Origin: CAZJHX01 sp964545715
GTDB lineage: Bacteria > Myxococcota_A > UBA9042 > GCA-2863065
Assembly: GCA_964545715.1 (NCBI GenBank)
Contig: CAZJHX010000141.1
Span: 1 to 28,317 of the forward strand
Reading direction: 5' to 3'
Length of the DNA stretch: 28,317 nucleotides
The notes under the pieces are model-generated. The model had not been told where the DNA came from and searched no databases. It saw only the letters and a program-made list of their open reading frames with translations. Made by a program: the position numbers and the translations under genes. This document shows, piece by piece, positions 1 to 7,415 of the stretch (the first letter of the stretch is position 1; each line of letters begins with the position of its first letter).

Positions 1-209
1 CGGTCCCCCCACTCGGCGATGGTCATGGTGACTTCAGCGATTGGGATGGGGGCGCCACGGTCGTCGCGCAACGTGCCGATGACGGTCAGGCTGTTCCAGC
101 GCTTGTGGACCTCCAGCTCGACGGCGGTGCGGCTCAACACCCGAACGGGGAGCGCCTCGGCCGGCACAGCGAGCAGGAGCAGGGCGATGATGGGGGCTCG
201 GCGAAGCAA
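1..209 (-). CDS. Secreted protein, N-terminal fragment (runs off the left edge)
   Basis: About 69 codons are visible and the gene continues beyond base 1. The reading has a classical signal peptide: a basic start (LRRAP), a hydrophobic run (IIALLLLAV) and a likely cleavage after PAEA. The mature part begins LPVRVLSRTAVELEV and continues through a segment with TLRDDRGAPI and AEVTMTIAEW. That pattern looks like the start of an Ig-like or carboxypeptidase-regulatory-like beta-sandwich (inference). No ATG is available in frame. TTG at 209 gives the most compact signal peptide, and TTG at 245 is an alternative. Neither has a clear Shine-Dalgarno site. The gene diverges from ftsY. The function is unknown. 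The overlapping longer open frame on the same strand is antisense to ftsY and is not this gene. Confidence 0.55.
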   Translation of the reverse strand, partial: MLRRAPIIALLLLAVPAEALPVRVLSRTAVELEVHKRWNSLTVIGTLRDDRGAPIPIAEVTMTIAEWGD

Positions 210-267
210 CGTTCGGACAGTAGCAGTGGGGCCGTGGACCCGCAAACGACAGGGCCGCCATGCAGCG

Positions 268-296
268 TTGACGCCCTGATCCGCAGCCGCTATCGT
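268..296 (+). promoter_or_regulatory. sigma70-like promoter of ftsY, near-leaderless
   Basis: TTGACG (268-273), a 17-bp spacer and TATCGT (291-296). The ftsY ATG follows 10 bases after the -10 box, so the predicted transcript start falls about 4 bases before the start codon. There is no room for a Shine-Dalgarno site. Confidence 0.6.
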
Positions 297-306
297 CCGG
301 GCGCTT

Positions 307-1581
307 ATGGACACCGGCCTCATCATATTTCTTCTCGTCCTGACCGGCGCGTGCGTGTTGCTCGCCCGCGCGATCAGCGGCGCCAGCATGCGTCGTCTGC
401 AGCGGGGCAGCGGGCCCGAGACGGTCGCCGACCTCCGCCGCAAGCGTGAGGAGAAAGCCAAGCGCAAGGCGGCTGATGACGCCGAGGACGAAGCGGCGGA
501 AGCGCCCGCCACTACGAAAGCAGGTCGCAAGAAGCAGAAGAAGGGCAAGAAGGGTCGTAAGGGCCAAAAGGGCAGGGCGGCCGCCAAAGCAGAGGCTGAA
601 GAGCCCGAAGAGCCGACGCCCGAGCCGGAGCCCGCGAAAGGTCCGGAGCTGCTGCTCCCTGCGGGCAAGTCGCTGGGCGAGGGCCTGGTCAAGACGCGCA
701 GCGAGGGCTTTGTCGGGCGGATCAGCAAGCTGTTCGGCGGCAAGAAGATCGACGATTCGGTGCTGGACCAGATCGAAGAGGTGCTGTTTACGGCCGACAT
801 CGGCGTAAAGACGTCGGAGAAGCTGCTGGGCGGGCTTCGCGCCAAGCTGAAGCGCCAGGAGCTGAGCGACGAGGCCAAGATCTGGAGCCACCTGAAGACC
901 GAGGCCATCGATATCCTGGGTGCGGTCGAAGAGGGCGCGGCCCTGGACCTCAGCGGGCGGACCGAGCCTTACGTCATATTGGTGATCGGGGTCAACGGCG
1001 CGGGCAAGACGACCACTATCGGCAAGCTCGCGCACCGGCTGGTGGCGGACGGCAAAAAGGTGCTCATCGGCGCCGGCGACACGTATCGCGCGGCGGCTGT
1101 CGATCAGCTGGCGGTGTGGGCCAAGCGCGTGGGCGCGAAGATCATCGAGGGCGAGGAAAACGCAGACCCGTCATCCGTGCTTTTCGACGCGGTAAAAACC
1201 GCCAAGGCCGAGGGCGCGGACGCCGTGCTGCTGGACACCGCCGGGCGGCTGCACACGAACAGCAACCTGGTGGAGGAGCTGAAGAAAGTCCGCCGCGTAA
1301 TCGGCAAAGCTCAGGACGGGGCGCCGCACGAGGTGCTGCTGGTGCTGGACGCGACCAATGGCCAGAACGCGATCGCCCAGGCGCATACGTTCCGAGAGGC
1401 GCTCGAAGTGACGGCCATCGCGCTCACCAAACTGGACGGCACAGCCAAGGGTGGCGTCATCCTGGGCATCTGCGACGAGCTGCAGATCCCGATCCGGTGG
1501 ATTGGAATCGGTGAGCGAACCGAAGACCTGCGACCGTTCGCCAGGGAGGAGTTCGTCGATGCTCTCTTTTCCGGCGTCTGA
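307..1581 (+). CDS. ftsY: Signal recognition particle receptor FtsY
   Basis: FtsY is the SRP receptor GTPase. It docks SRP-ribosome-nascent-chain complexes at the inner membrane for co-translational insertion of membrane proteins. The 424-residue product starts with a membrane segment (about residues 4-22), then has a long Lys/Glu/Ala-rich linker (about 40-115), and then the NG domain. GTPase motifs are intact: P-loop GVNGAGKT at 228-235, DTYRAAA from 258, DTAGR from 310 and TKLDG from 374, with the closing GIGERTEDLRPF. A true N-terminal membrane anchor differs from the peripheral A domain of E. coli FtsY and is a form seen in some other bacteria. The first ATG sits just after a good promoter and has no Shine-Dalgarno site. 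The gene leads a same-strand run of envelope genes. Confidence 0.96.
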   Translation: MDTGLIIFLLVLTGACVLLARAISGASMRRLQRGSGPETVADLRRKREEKAKRKAADDAEDEAAEAPATTKAGRKKQKKGKKGRKGQKGRAAAKAEAEEPEEPTPEPEPAKGPELLLPAGKSLGEGLVKTRSEGFVGRISKLFGGKKIDDSVLDQIEEVLFTADIGVKTSEKLLGGLRAKLKRQELSDEAKIWSHLKTEAIDILGAVEEGAALDLSGRTEPYVILVIGVNGAGKTTTIGKLAHRLVADGKKVLIGAGDTYRAAAVDQLAVWAKRVGAKIIEGEENADPSSVLFDAVKTAKAEGADAVLLDTAGRLHTNSNLVEELKKVRRVIGKAQDGAPHEVLLVLDATNGQNAIAQAHTFREALEVTAIALTKLDGTAKGGVILGICDELQIPIRWIGIGERTEDLRPFAREEFVDALFSGV

Positions 1582-1610
1582 GCGGTCGAGCAATTTGACG
1601 GCGTAATCTT

Positions 1611-2318
1611 ATGAGGGGTACGATTGCGCCCGAGTTGGTCGCTGGTACACGAATACACTTGTTTGCACGCACAGTCAGCCTGCTGTTGATCGTTGCCGCG
1701 GTCACCGCCACAACACCGGCCCTTGCCGAGGACAAGCAGCCTCGCAAGGTCCACGTGCTTGAGCAGCGGCCGTTCCTGCATGCGCTGCGGGTCGAGGTCG
1801 CGCCGCACTTCGGCTACACCGTCAACGAGGTCATGTACCAGTACCTGCAGGTGGCTGGAACGCTGCGCTTCCACATAAACGAGGAGTGGAGCGTCGGCGG
1901 CGCCTACGGGCACTATTTCTCGGATACGACCAGCACGTTCGAGCAGGTGCAGGACGAGTTCCAGCTCTTCCCGGAGAAGTCTTTTGTGCAGTGGTTCGCC
2001 GGTGGTGAGGCTATCTACAGCCCGATCTACGGCAAGGCGATTCTGTTCGGTAGCGCCATCATCAACTGGAACGCCTACTTTACGGTCGGCGCCGGCGTCA
2101 CCAAGACCGCCGCCGAGAACCTGCGCATCACGGGCACGCTGGGCCTGGGCGCCCGCGTCTTCCTGACGCAGTGGATGACCTTCAACCTGGAGCTCAAAGA
2201 CCACATCTACGAGGAGCCCTTCAAAAACGACCGGAAGGAGCTGATCAACAACGTGGTCCTGTTTACAGGCATCGGGTTCTTCATCCCGTTTACGACGGAG
2301 TACAAGTTCCCGAAATGA
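1611..2318 (+). CDS. Outer-membrane beta-barrel protein, first of a tandem pair
   Basis: 235 residues. A signal peptide ends near TPALA, preceded by about 20 extra N-terminal residues, so an internal start is possible. The body alternates polar and hydrophobic residues, with repeated Gly-aromatic turns (HFGYTVNEV, GGAYGHYFSD, SIIN-type strands, GLGARVFLTQW) and a terminal strand pattern GIGFFIPF. This resembles the outer-membrane beta-barrel family common in Myxococcota (TIGR04565-like; recognised by eye, not searched). It begins 29 bases after ftsY and its stop overlaps the start of the next gene as ATGA. The next protein shares the same plan, including the motif PxYGKxxLFG, so the two are probably paralogues that work together. 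Possible roles include an envelope machine such as the gliding/Glt type, but that is speculation. Confidence 0.8.
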   Translation: MRGTIAPELVAGTRIHLFARTVSLLLIVAAVTATTPALAEDKQPRKVHVLEQRPFLHALRVEVAPHFGYTVNEVMYQYLQVAGTLRFHINEEWSVGGAYGHYFSDTTSTFEQVQDEFQLFPEKSFVQWFAGGEAIYSPIYGKAILFGSAIINWNAYFTVGAGVTKTAAENLRITGTLGLGARVFLTQWMTFNLELKDHIYEEPFKNDRKELINNVVLFTGIGFFIPFTTEYKFPK

Positions 2319-3019
2319 TGCGCTTGTCCCAGCTATTGGTCTTCGGTCTGGCGCTTGCGCTGACGCTGCCCGCGTCTGCCGACCGCACCGACCTGACCGG
2401 CGCACCCCCGATCATGGACGCCAAGCCCTACCGGACATCCCGGCACGAGGTCAGCCCGACCTTTGGCTTCGGCATCAACGACGCGTACCAGCGCACCCTG
2501 TCCGCCGGGCTGGGGTATCGCTACTTCGTCAACAACTGGCTCGGAGTCGGCGTCGACCTGATGGGCACGTACCTGTCTCTGGACTCGGCGCTCACTGAGC
2601 AGATCGACGAGAAGCTGTCGGCGCCCGGTCAAAGCGGCCGCCCGTCCACGTCCAACATCAGCTTCCTGGCGACCGGCGGCGTTACGCTGGTGCCGCTGTA
2701 CGGCAAGATGATGCTCTTTGGGAAGCTTCCGATGTCGTACGACGTTCATGTGCTGGCAGGGGCCGGCTGGGTCGGCTTCTCCGGTCAGGGACTCATCGAT
2801 AGCGGCGGCTCGTTTGCCCCCGTGGTTGGGGTGGGTTTCCGGGCCTTCGTGTCTGAGTGGATTTCCGCTCAGGTGACGATTCGGGACTACATGCTCATCG
2901 ACCAACCGCTGGTCGCAGAGGCCAGTGTCAAGGACCCTCCAGGAGGGTTCGAGCAGAACTTCATGGTGACCATCGGTGTGTCCTTCTTCTTCCCGCCCGA
3001 ATTCGAAACCGGCCTTTAG
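2315..3019 (+). CDS. Outer-membrane beta-barrel protein, second of a tandem pair
   Basis: 234 residues from ATG 2315. The start codon overlaps the stop of the first barrel gene, so the pair is translationally coupled; a second ATG follows directly at 2318. The signal peptide is MMRLSQLLVFGLALALTLPA, cleaved near ASA. Strand-like stretches follow: SPTFGFGIND, AGLGYRYFVNNW, VPLYGKMMLFG, VVGVGFRAFVSEW. It ends in a barrel-closing pattern rich in F and V (MVTIGVSFFF). It shares length, the PLYGKMMLFG motif and the strand order with its upstream neighbour, which indicates duplication. The longer open frame starting upstream at 2171 only adds sequence that overlaps the first barrel gene out of frame. 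Substrate or partner is unknown. Confidence 0.8.
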   Translation: MMRLSQLLVFGLALALTLPASADRTDLTGAPPIMDAKPYRTSRHEVSPTFGFGINDAYQRTLSAGLGYRYFVNNWLGVGVDLMGTYLSLDSALTEQIDEKLSAPGQSGRPSTSNISFLATGGVTLVPLYGKMMLFGKLPMSYDVHVLAGAGWVGFSGQGLIDSGGSFAPVVGVGFRAFVSEWISAQVTIRDYMLIDQPLVAEASVKDPPGGFEQNFMVTIGVSFFFPPEFETGL

Positions 3020-3488
3020 GCTCAACTCGCTTCTTCTGACCGCAGTCTTTGTGTGCGTGTGCGCTCCATCGGCGCATGCAAGCCACTATCTGCTGGCGGA
3101 CGTGCCCGACGTGGTGCCCAAAGACCACCACGCGGCGCTGCGCAAGGCGGGTGTGGTCAACACCAAGCAGCTGTACGAGCGAACTGCGGCGCGCAAAGAC
3201 CGTCGAGCCCTGGCGGTGGTCTCCGGCCTGCCGGTGCGCGAGCTGGCCAGGTGGGCGCGGTTCATGGACCTGATGCAACTGAACGGCATCGGCCCCAAGA
3301 TGGTGCGCCTGCTGAACGCGGCCGGGGTACGGACCCTGCGCGACCTGAAGGGGGCTGTGGCGGATTCTCTGCAGCCGAAGATGCGCGCGGCCAATCGTGG
3401 CGCCAAATACTCCGAGATCGTCCCCAGCGTCGGTGTCGTGCGTGGCTGGATCGGCAACGCGGCCAAGGTCAAGCCGAGGCTCGAGTAG
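2976..3488 (+). CDS. Secreted helix-hairpin-helix protein (DUF4332-like)
   Basis: 170 residues if GTG 2976 is the start, overlapping the preceding barrel gene by 44 bases. No other usual start gives a full signal peptide. The N-terminus (RLNSLLLTAVFVCVCAPSAHA) looks like an export signal. The mature part fits the DUF4332 helix-hairpin-helix plan: a first repeat around DVPDVVPKDHHAALRKAGV, then VSGLPVRELARWARFMDLMQ, then a canonical hairpin LNGIGPKMVRLLNAAGV and TLRDLKGAV. Such GIGP-type hairpins usually bind DNA or mediate protein contacts in the cytoplasm, so a signal peptide here is odd. Co-transcription with envelope genes is likely. The family call is from memory of the motif pattern; function is unknown. 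Confidence 0.65.
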   Translation: MCPSSSRPNSKPAFRLNSLLLTAVFVCVCAPSAHASHYLLADVPDVVPKDHHAALRKAGVVNTKQLYERTAARKDRRALAVVSGLPVRELARWARFMDLMQLNGIGPKMVRLLNAAGVRTLRDLKGAVADSLQPKMRAANRGAKYSEIVPSVGVVRGWIGNAAKVKPRLE

Positions 3489-3493
3489 CCCCA

Positions 3494-4888
3494 GTGGGTC
3501 TTGTCCACACCATCGCCGGCAGTCGCAACAGGCTAATGGCATCGCTCGCCGTCTCGCTGATCCCCTGGATCGGCGTCTCGCTGGGCGCCACCGGCTACAT
3601 CCGTGAGTCGTCGACGTCGGCCAGCGTCGACGTATGGCTGATCACGCTGATGATGATGCTGACGTTCGCCGTTGCGGTCATCGCCGGCCTGCTCGTCGCG
3701 GATATGGTGTTTGCCCCCGGCTGGCGCGACGTCAACATCCTGGGGAACCGGGCTGACGCGGCAGACGATGATGAAGACGTCGCTCGGATGGGCGCCGCGG
3801 CTCGACCTCAGACGCTGCCGCTGGCCGGCATTGTGACGATCATCGTCGTGCTCCTTGGCACGGGGCTGCAGTTCGTTACGGACGACTTCTTCGGTTGGTA
3901 CTCGCGCTATGGCTACGCGACCAGCACGCTGCGCGGCGACAACGACCAGCGCAAGATTACGGCCCTGCAGGAGATGACCCGAGCCCAGGACGATCGGCTG
4001 ATCGAGTTCACCGCGATGATCGAGGCGCAGTTCGATGATCCCAACGCGTCCGCGGCGCTGCACGAGCAGGCGATCTACTCGCTTGGCGAGGTCGCCCGCC
4101 GCATGGTTCGCAGTCTGGAGCTGATGGAGCAGGGCACCAAAGGCGGCAAGTGGGTGGAGCCCCTGTACGCGCGCCTTGTGGCCGAGGTGAAGCCCAAGCT
4201 GATCGCCGCCATAACCGCGGATCCGTCGGTGGAGCATCGCCGGGCGCTCATCTTTGCGCTGGGCACGTTCCGTTCACGCGACGCCATTGCCGTCTTCAGA
4301 GAGCAGCTGATGCGACCTGACCGCGACCGCGATACCGTGACTGCGATCATCAAGGCGCTGTCCCGATACCGCGAGCCCGGGCGCATCGTGCCGCTGTTGC
4401 TGCCGGTGGTCGCTGGAGAGGACTCGGAGCTGGCCTCGCTGGCCATCTGGGCCATCGGCGAGCTGTACGGTCTGGGTACGGGCGAGGCATCGGAGGCGGT
4501 TGCAGACCCGGCCCTGGTGCAGCTGATCGCCCAGCGAGCGCCCGCGATGCCGTTTGAGACGCAGTGCATGGTGGTGGACGCCATGCTCCGGATCCGCGCC
4601 GCCCAGCTGGACGAGACGCTGTTTGTGTTGTGGGACGCGGTCGAGCCGGCTGACCGTCGCTGTCCCCGCCGGCTGCTTGAGCGACGGTTCGAGGGCCCGC
4701 TCGCCATGTCCAAGGAAGAGGAGATGCGCGAGAAGATCGTCAAGGCGCTGGCCGGCATCGCGGACGGCAACTCCCGCGTCATGTCCTGGCTGCGCAAGAA
4801 GTCGACCGACGAGCGCGTCGCCGGCGGCCTGCGCGCCGATATGGGCTACATCCTGGATGTCCTGGCGGGCCGGCGCTCAATTCACTGA
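3494..4888 (+). CDS. Membrane-anchored HEAT-repeat protein
   Basis: 464 residues from GTG 3494; ATG 3536 is an alternative, and neither has a strong Shine-Dalgarno site. Three hydrophobic segments are visible at about 16-36, 47-69 and 108-127. After these, the rest is helical with HEAT-like repeats, for example HEQAIYSLGEVARRM, HRRALIFALGTFRSRDA, VTAIIKALSRYREPGR and LASLAIWAIGELYGLG. HEAT arrays are protein-binding scaffolds, so this may be an inner-membrane scaffold for the envelope proteins encoded just upstream (inference). The gene begins 5 bases after the helix-hairpin-helix gene and is the last in the ftsY run. It converges with the TPR gene with only 16 bases between the stops. No enzymatic motif is seen. 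Confidence 0.8.
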   Translation: MGLVHTIAGSRNRLMASLAVSLIPWIGVSLGATGYIRESSTSASVDVWLITLMMMLTFAVAVIAGLLVADMVFAPGWRDVNILGNRADAADDDEDVARMGAAARPQTLPLAGIVTIIVVLLGTGLQFVTDDFFGWYSRYGYATSTLRGDNDQRKITALQEMTRAQDDRLIEFTAMIEAQFDDPNASAALHEQAIYSLGEVARRMVRSLELMEQGTKGGKWVEPLYARLVAEVKPKLIAAITADPSVEHRRALIFALGTFRSRDAIAVFREQLMRPDRDRDTVTAIIKALSRYREPGRIVPLLLPVVAGEDSELASLAIWAIGELYGLGTGEASEAVADPALVQLIAQRAPAMPFETQCMVVDAMLRIRAAQLDETLFVLWDAVEPADRRCPRRLLERRFEGPLAMSKEEEMREKIVKALAGIADGNSRVMSWLRKKSTDERVAGGLRADMGYILDVLAGRRSIH

Positions 4889-4904
4889 CGCGGCCGCTCC
4901 TCGC

Positions 4905-5954
4905 CTATTTTGGACCCAACAGCTTGGCCAGCACGTCGCGGTTATGGACTGCCTGGCTGTCCTTGGGGTCCAGCTCGGCCGCCTTGCCAAACGCGACCAT
5001 CGCCGCCTCCAGCTCGTCACGCTCGATGCGCGTCATGGCCAGATTAAACCAGGCGTCGCCCGACTTGGGGTGATTGGCCAGCTCCGCTTCAAACGCGGCC
5101 TTGGCCTGTTCGACGCGATGGGCATCCAGATGAATGACCCCGGCCAGTAGCTGCAGCCCCCGGCGCTTGGGCTCCAGCGCCAGGGCCTTTTGGGTTTGCG
5201 CCAGGGCTTCCTTGGACTGCTTCAAGCGGTGATGCAGCATCGCCGCGAGGTGCGGGACGGGGGCGGCGCTGTCGTCCAGAGCGCCCGCCAGCGCGACCTC
5301 GGTCAGCGCCTTCTCATGGTCGTTGAGCGCGGCCAGCATCAAGGCCCGGTTGTAGTGCGCCACCGCGTCGCGTCGAAGCCGCCCGGCCTCTGCAAACTCC
5401 TGCGCTGCAGGCTCATACCTGCCTTGACGGGCTCGCAGCACCCCGGTCGCAAAGGCGGCCTGGGCCCGGACGCGCACGGACTTGGAGGCGCCCGCCCGCT
5501 TCAGCGCCTTGTGTGCGATCTCGAGGTCCCCGTTCGTGCGCAGCAGCGCCAGCCCGTGCGTCAGATGCGCCAGCGGGTTATCCGGGAAGGAGCCGACGAG
5601 TCCCAACGCCTTGCGCCGGGTCGTTTGGGGATCCACTCCGGCCGCGAGCAGCCCGACCAACACCTCATTGATGCGGGGAGCGGCCAGGCCCGGGTGAACC
5701 GTCAGCTCGGCGCTCAGCAGCGCGATGGCCCGATCCAGCTCGCCGTCGCCGACCGCCAGGACCGCCAGATTGTTGCGCGCGCCCTCGAATGTGGGGGCTG
5801 CGTCCACGATGTTCTCATAGCCGCTGCGGGCCGCGTCGGGGCGGCCGTCGCGTTGGTCCGCCAGCGCCTGGATGTAGAGCCGCCGCATCGAGTTATGAGA
5901 CGTACAGGAGCACACCGACAGGGCGGCCGCCAAGCTGATGGTGAACAGGCGCAT
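4905..5954 (-). CDS. TPR-repeat lipoprotein
   Basis: 349 residues from ATG 5954 (GTG 5966 is possible). The N-terminus MRLFTISLAAALSVCSC has a signal peptide with a lipobox-like end; Cys17 is the likely lipidated residue, although V-C-S-C is not a textbook lipobox. The remainder is built of tetratricopeptide repeats, with typical pairs such as GARNNLAVLAVGDGELDRAI, AVAHYNRALMLAALNDHEKAL, SKEALAQTQKALALEPK and GDAWFNLAMTRIERDELEAA. The last repeat closes with AELDPKDSQAV. TPR lipoproteins usually act as assembly or pilotin-like factors at the outer membrane. The gene diverges from hutI. The open frame extends far upstream, but that extension is antisense to hutI and unlikely to be translated. 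Confidence 0.85.
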   Translation of the reverse strand: MRLFTISLAAALSVCSCTSHNSMRRLYIQALADQRDGRPDAARSGYENIVDAAPTFEGARNNLAVLAVGDGELDRAIALLSAELTVHPGLAAPRINEVLVGLLAAGVDPQTTRRKALGLVGSFPDNPLAHLTHGLALLRTNGDLEIAHKALKRAGASKSVRVRAQAAFATGVLRARQGRYEPAAQEFAEAGRLRRDAVAHYNRALMLAALNDHEKALTEVALAGALDDSAAPVPHLAAMLHHRLKQSKEALAQTQKALALEPKRRGLQLLAGVIHLDAHRVEQAKAAFEAELANHPKSGDAWFNLAMTRIERDELEAAMVAFGKAAELDPKDSQAVHNRDVLAKLLGPK

Positions 5955-5983
5955 GCGTGCCAGCACGGATATCAGAAGTGGGG

Positions 5984-6013
5984 TTGACCTGCAAAACGCG
6001 GCGGTCACACTGT
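5984..6013 (+). promoter_or_regulatory. Possible sigma70-like promoter of hutI
   Basis: TTGACC (5984-5989), an 18-bp spacer and a weak -10 CACTGT (6008-6013). The first hutI ATG is 5 bases further on and the second 14 bases further on. If this promoter is real, ATG 6028 is the more likely start. Confidence 0.35.
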
Positions 6014-6018
6014 GCGGC

Positions 6019-7248
6019 ATGGCAACCATGCTTCTTGAGGGGATCGGGCGGCTTTGTACGATGGGCCCCGGCGGCGTCATCACGGACGCGCAGGTGCTGG
6101 CCCGCGACGGCGTCATCGCCTGGATCGGCTCGACGTCCGACGCGGCGCCGGTGCTGCAAGACGAGGTCGTGGAGCGGCTGCACTGCCAGGGCAGGGCGGT
6201 GCTGCCGGGGTTGGTGGACGCCCACACGCACCTGGTGTTTGGCGGCGATCGCGCCGGCGAGTTCGCACAGCGTGCGTCCGGTGTCAGCTACGAAGACATC
6301 TCGCGCGCGGGAGGCGGCATCAAGTCGACGGTCAAGGCCACGCGCGCCGCTTCGGAGGATGCGCTGACCCAGGCCGCCCTGCCGCGACTGGATGCGATGC
6401 TCGGACGCGGCGTCACCTGCGTTGAGATCAAGTCCGGGTATGGGCTGGATCTCGAGACCGAGCTGAAGATGCTGCGGGTCGCGCGCCGGCTCGACCAAGC
6501 CCACCCGATTCACATCGTCAGCACGTTTCTGGGCGCGCACACGCTGCCGCCCGAGTACGCGGGCCGAGGTGACTCGTACGTGGAGCTGGTCTGCCAGGAG
6601 ATGATCCCGGCCGTGGCCGAGGCCGGACTGGCCACCTTCTGCGACGTCTTCTGCGAGACGGTGGCGTTCTCGGTGGACCAGACCCGACGCGTGCTGGAGG
6701 CCGGACTGGCCCATGGCCTGACGCCCAAGCTGCACTCGGAGCAGCTGCATCGTACCGGGGGCACGGCGCTGGGGGTCGAGCTGGGAGCCGCCAGCATAGA
6801 CCACCTGGAGTTTGCATCCGACGAGGACATCCAGGCTCTGGCGGACTCCAAGAGGACCACCGCTGTGCTCCTGCCAGGCGCCACGCTCTTTCTGGGGTTG
6901 AACGTCTGGGCGCCGGCCCGCCGCCTGCTGGACGCCGGCGTTCAAGTCGCCTTGTCGACCGACTGCAATCCCGGCTCCTGCATGTGCGACGACCTGCCGC
7001 TGATGACGACGCTGGCCTGCACGCGCCTCAAGATGTCACCGGACGAAGCCCTGGCGGCGGTCACCCTGGGCGCCGCATCAGCCCTGGGCCAGGCCGAGCA
7101 GCGCGGCAGCATCGAGCTGGGCAAGGTGGCGGACCTGGTCGTGCTGGGCACCGACGCGGAGATCGACCTGCCGTACCGGTTTGGTCGGGTCGAACCGCAT
7201 GCTGTTGTGGTGGGTGGCCGCGTCGTGCGCGGACCAGGGCGAGTCTAG
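6019..7248 (+). CDS. hutI: Imidazolonepropionase
   Basis: HutI hydrolyses 4-imidazolone-5-propionate to N-formimino-L-glutamate, the third step of histidine breakdown. It is a metal-dependent amidohydrolase of the cytoplasm. The 409-residue length is normal for the family. Visible signatures are the N-terminal MLLEGIGRL, the metal-binding DAHTHLVFGGDRAGEF (His69, His71), the substrate-binding SRAGGGIKSTVKATR, SGYGLDLETELKML, FLGAHTLPPEY, KLHSEQLHRTGGT and STDCNPGSC. ATG 6028 would remove only MAT and matches the usual HutI beginning. No hutH, hutU or hutG is adjacent, so any other hut genes must lie elsewhere. The stop codon TAG is part of a CTAG that flanks the inverted-repeat element downstream. 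Confidence 0.96.
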   Translation: MATMLLEGIGRLCTMGPGGVITDAQVLARDGVIAWIGSTSDAAPVLQDEVVERLHCQGRAVLPGLVDAHTHLVFGGDRAGEFAQRASGVSYEDISRAGGGIKSTVKATRAASEDALTQAALPRLDAMLGRGVTCVEIKSGYGLDLETELKMLRVARRLDQAHPIHIVSTFLGAHTLPPEYAGRGDSYVELVCQEMIPAVAEAGLATFCDVFCETVAFSVDQTRRVLEAGLAHGLTPKLHSEQLHRTGGTALGVELGAASIDHLEFASDEDIQALADSKRTTAVLLPGATLFLGLNVWAPARRLLDAGVQVALSTDCNPGSCMCDDLPLMTTLACTRLKMSPDEALAAVTLGAASALGQAEQRGSIELGKVADLVVLGTDAEIDLPYRFGRVEPHAVVVGGRVVRGPGRV

Positions 7249-7415
7249 TCCCCTGGAGCCGAGATTCCTGCGGTAAGTTCGTGCCCGGCACGGCGTCTGC
7301 CGTCGTCGACTCGCTTCGCTCGAGCTCACCGGGCCACCGGCCCGCCTTCGCCCGGTCTCCTAGCCAGCCGCCGAACCGGACACGAACTTACGCGAGAAAT
7401 CACGGTTCCAGGGGA
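7249..7415. mobile_element. MITE-like inverted-repeat element with CTAG duplication
   Basis: A 167-bp non-coding element with long imperfect terminal inverted repeats: 7249-7299 against the reverse complement of 7365-7415, 41 of 51 positions matching. Perfect blocks are TCCCCTGGA at the tips and GTAAGTTCGTG inside. It is flanked directly by CTAG on both sides (7245-7248 and 7416-7419), like a 4-bp target duplication. The centre holds a second hairpin, CGGGCC-acc-GGCCCG (7330-7344). The left CTAG contains the hutI stop TAG, and the right CTAG contains the TAG stop of the minus-strand gene. Removing the element would leave two convergent genes whose stop codons share one CTAG. It could also act as a bidirectional terminator. 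No transposase is encoded within it and no second copy is seen in this window. Confidence 0.65.

Noticed and set aside
34..1035. 333-codon minus-strand open frame opposite ftsY
   Set aside because: Overlaps a certain ftsY gene and looks like low-complexity Leu/Arg/Gln shadow. The real minus-strand gene at the left edge uses another frame.
3053..3493. N-terminal extension of the HEAT-repeat open frame
   Set aside because: It overlaps the helix-hairpin-helix gene in another frame and reads as Arg/Gly/Ala-rich shadow before the first membrane segment.
7249..7415. Simple intrinsic terminator only
   Set aside because: The 51-bp arms with matching CTAG flanks and a long unpaired centre are far larger than a normal terminator; a terminator role as a side effect is kept open.
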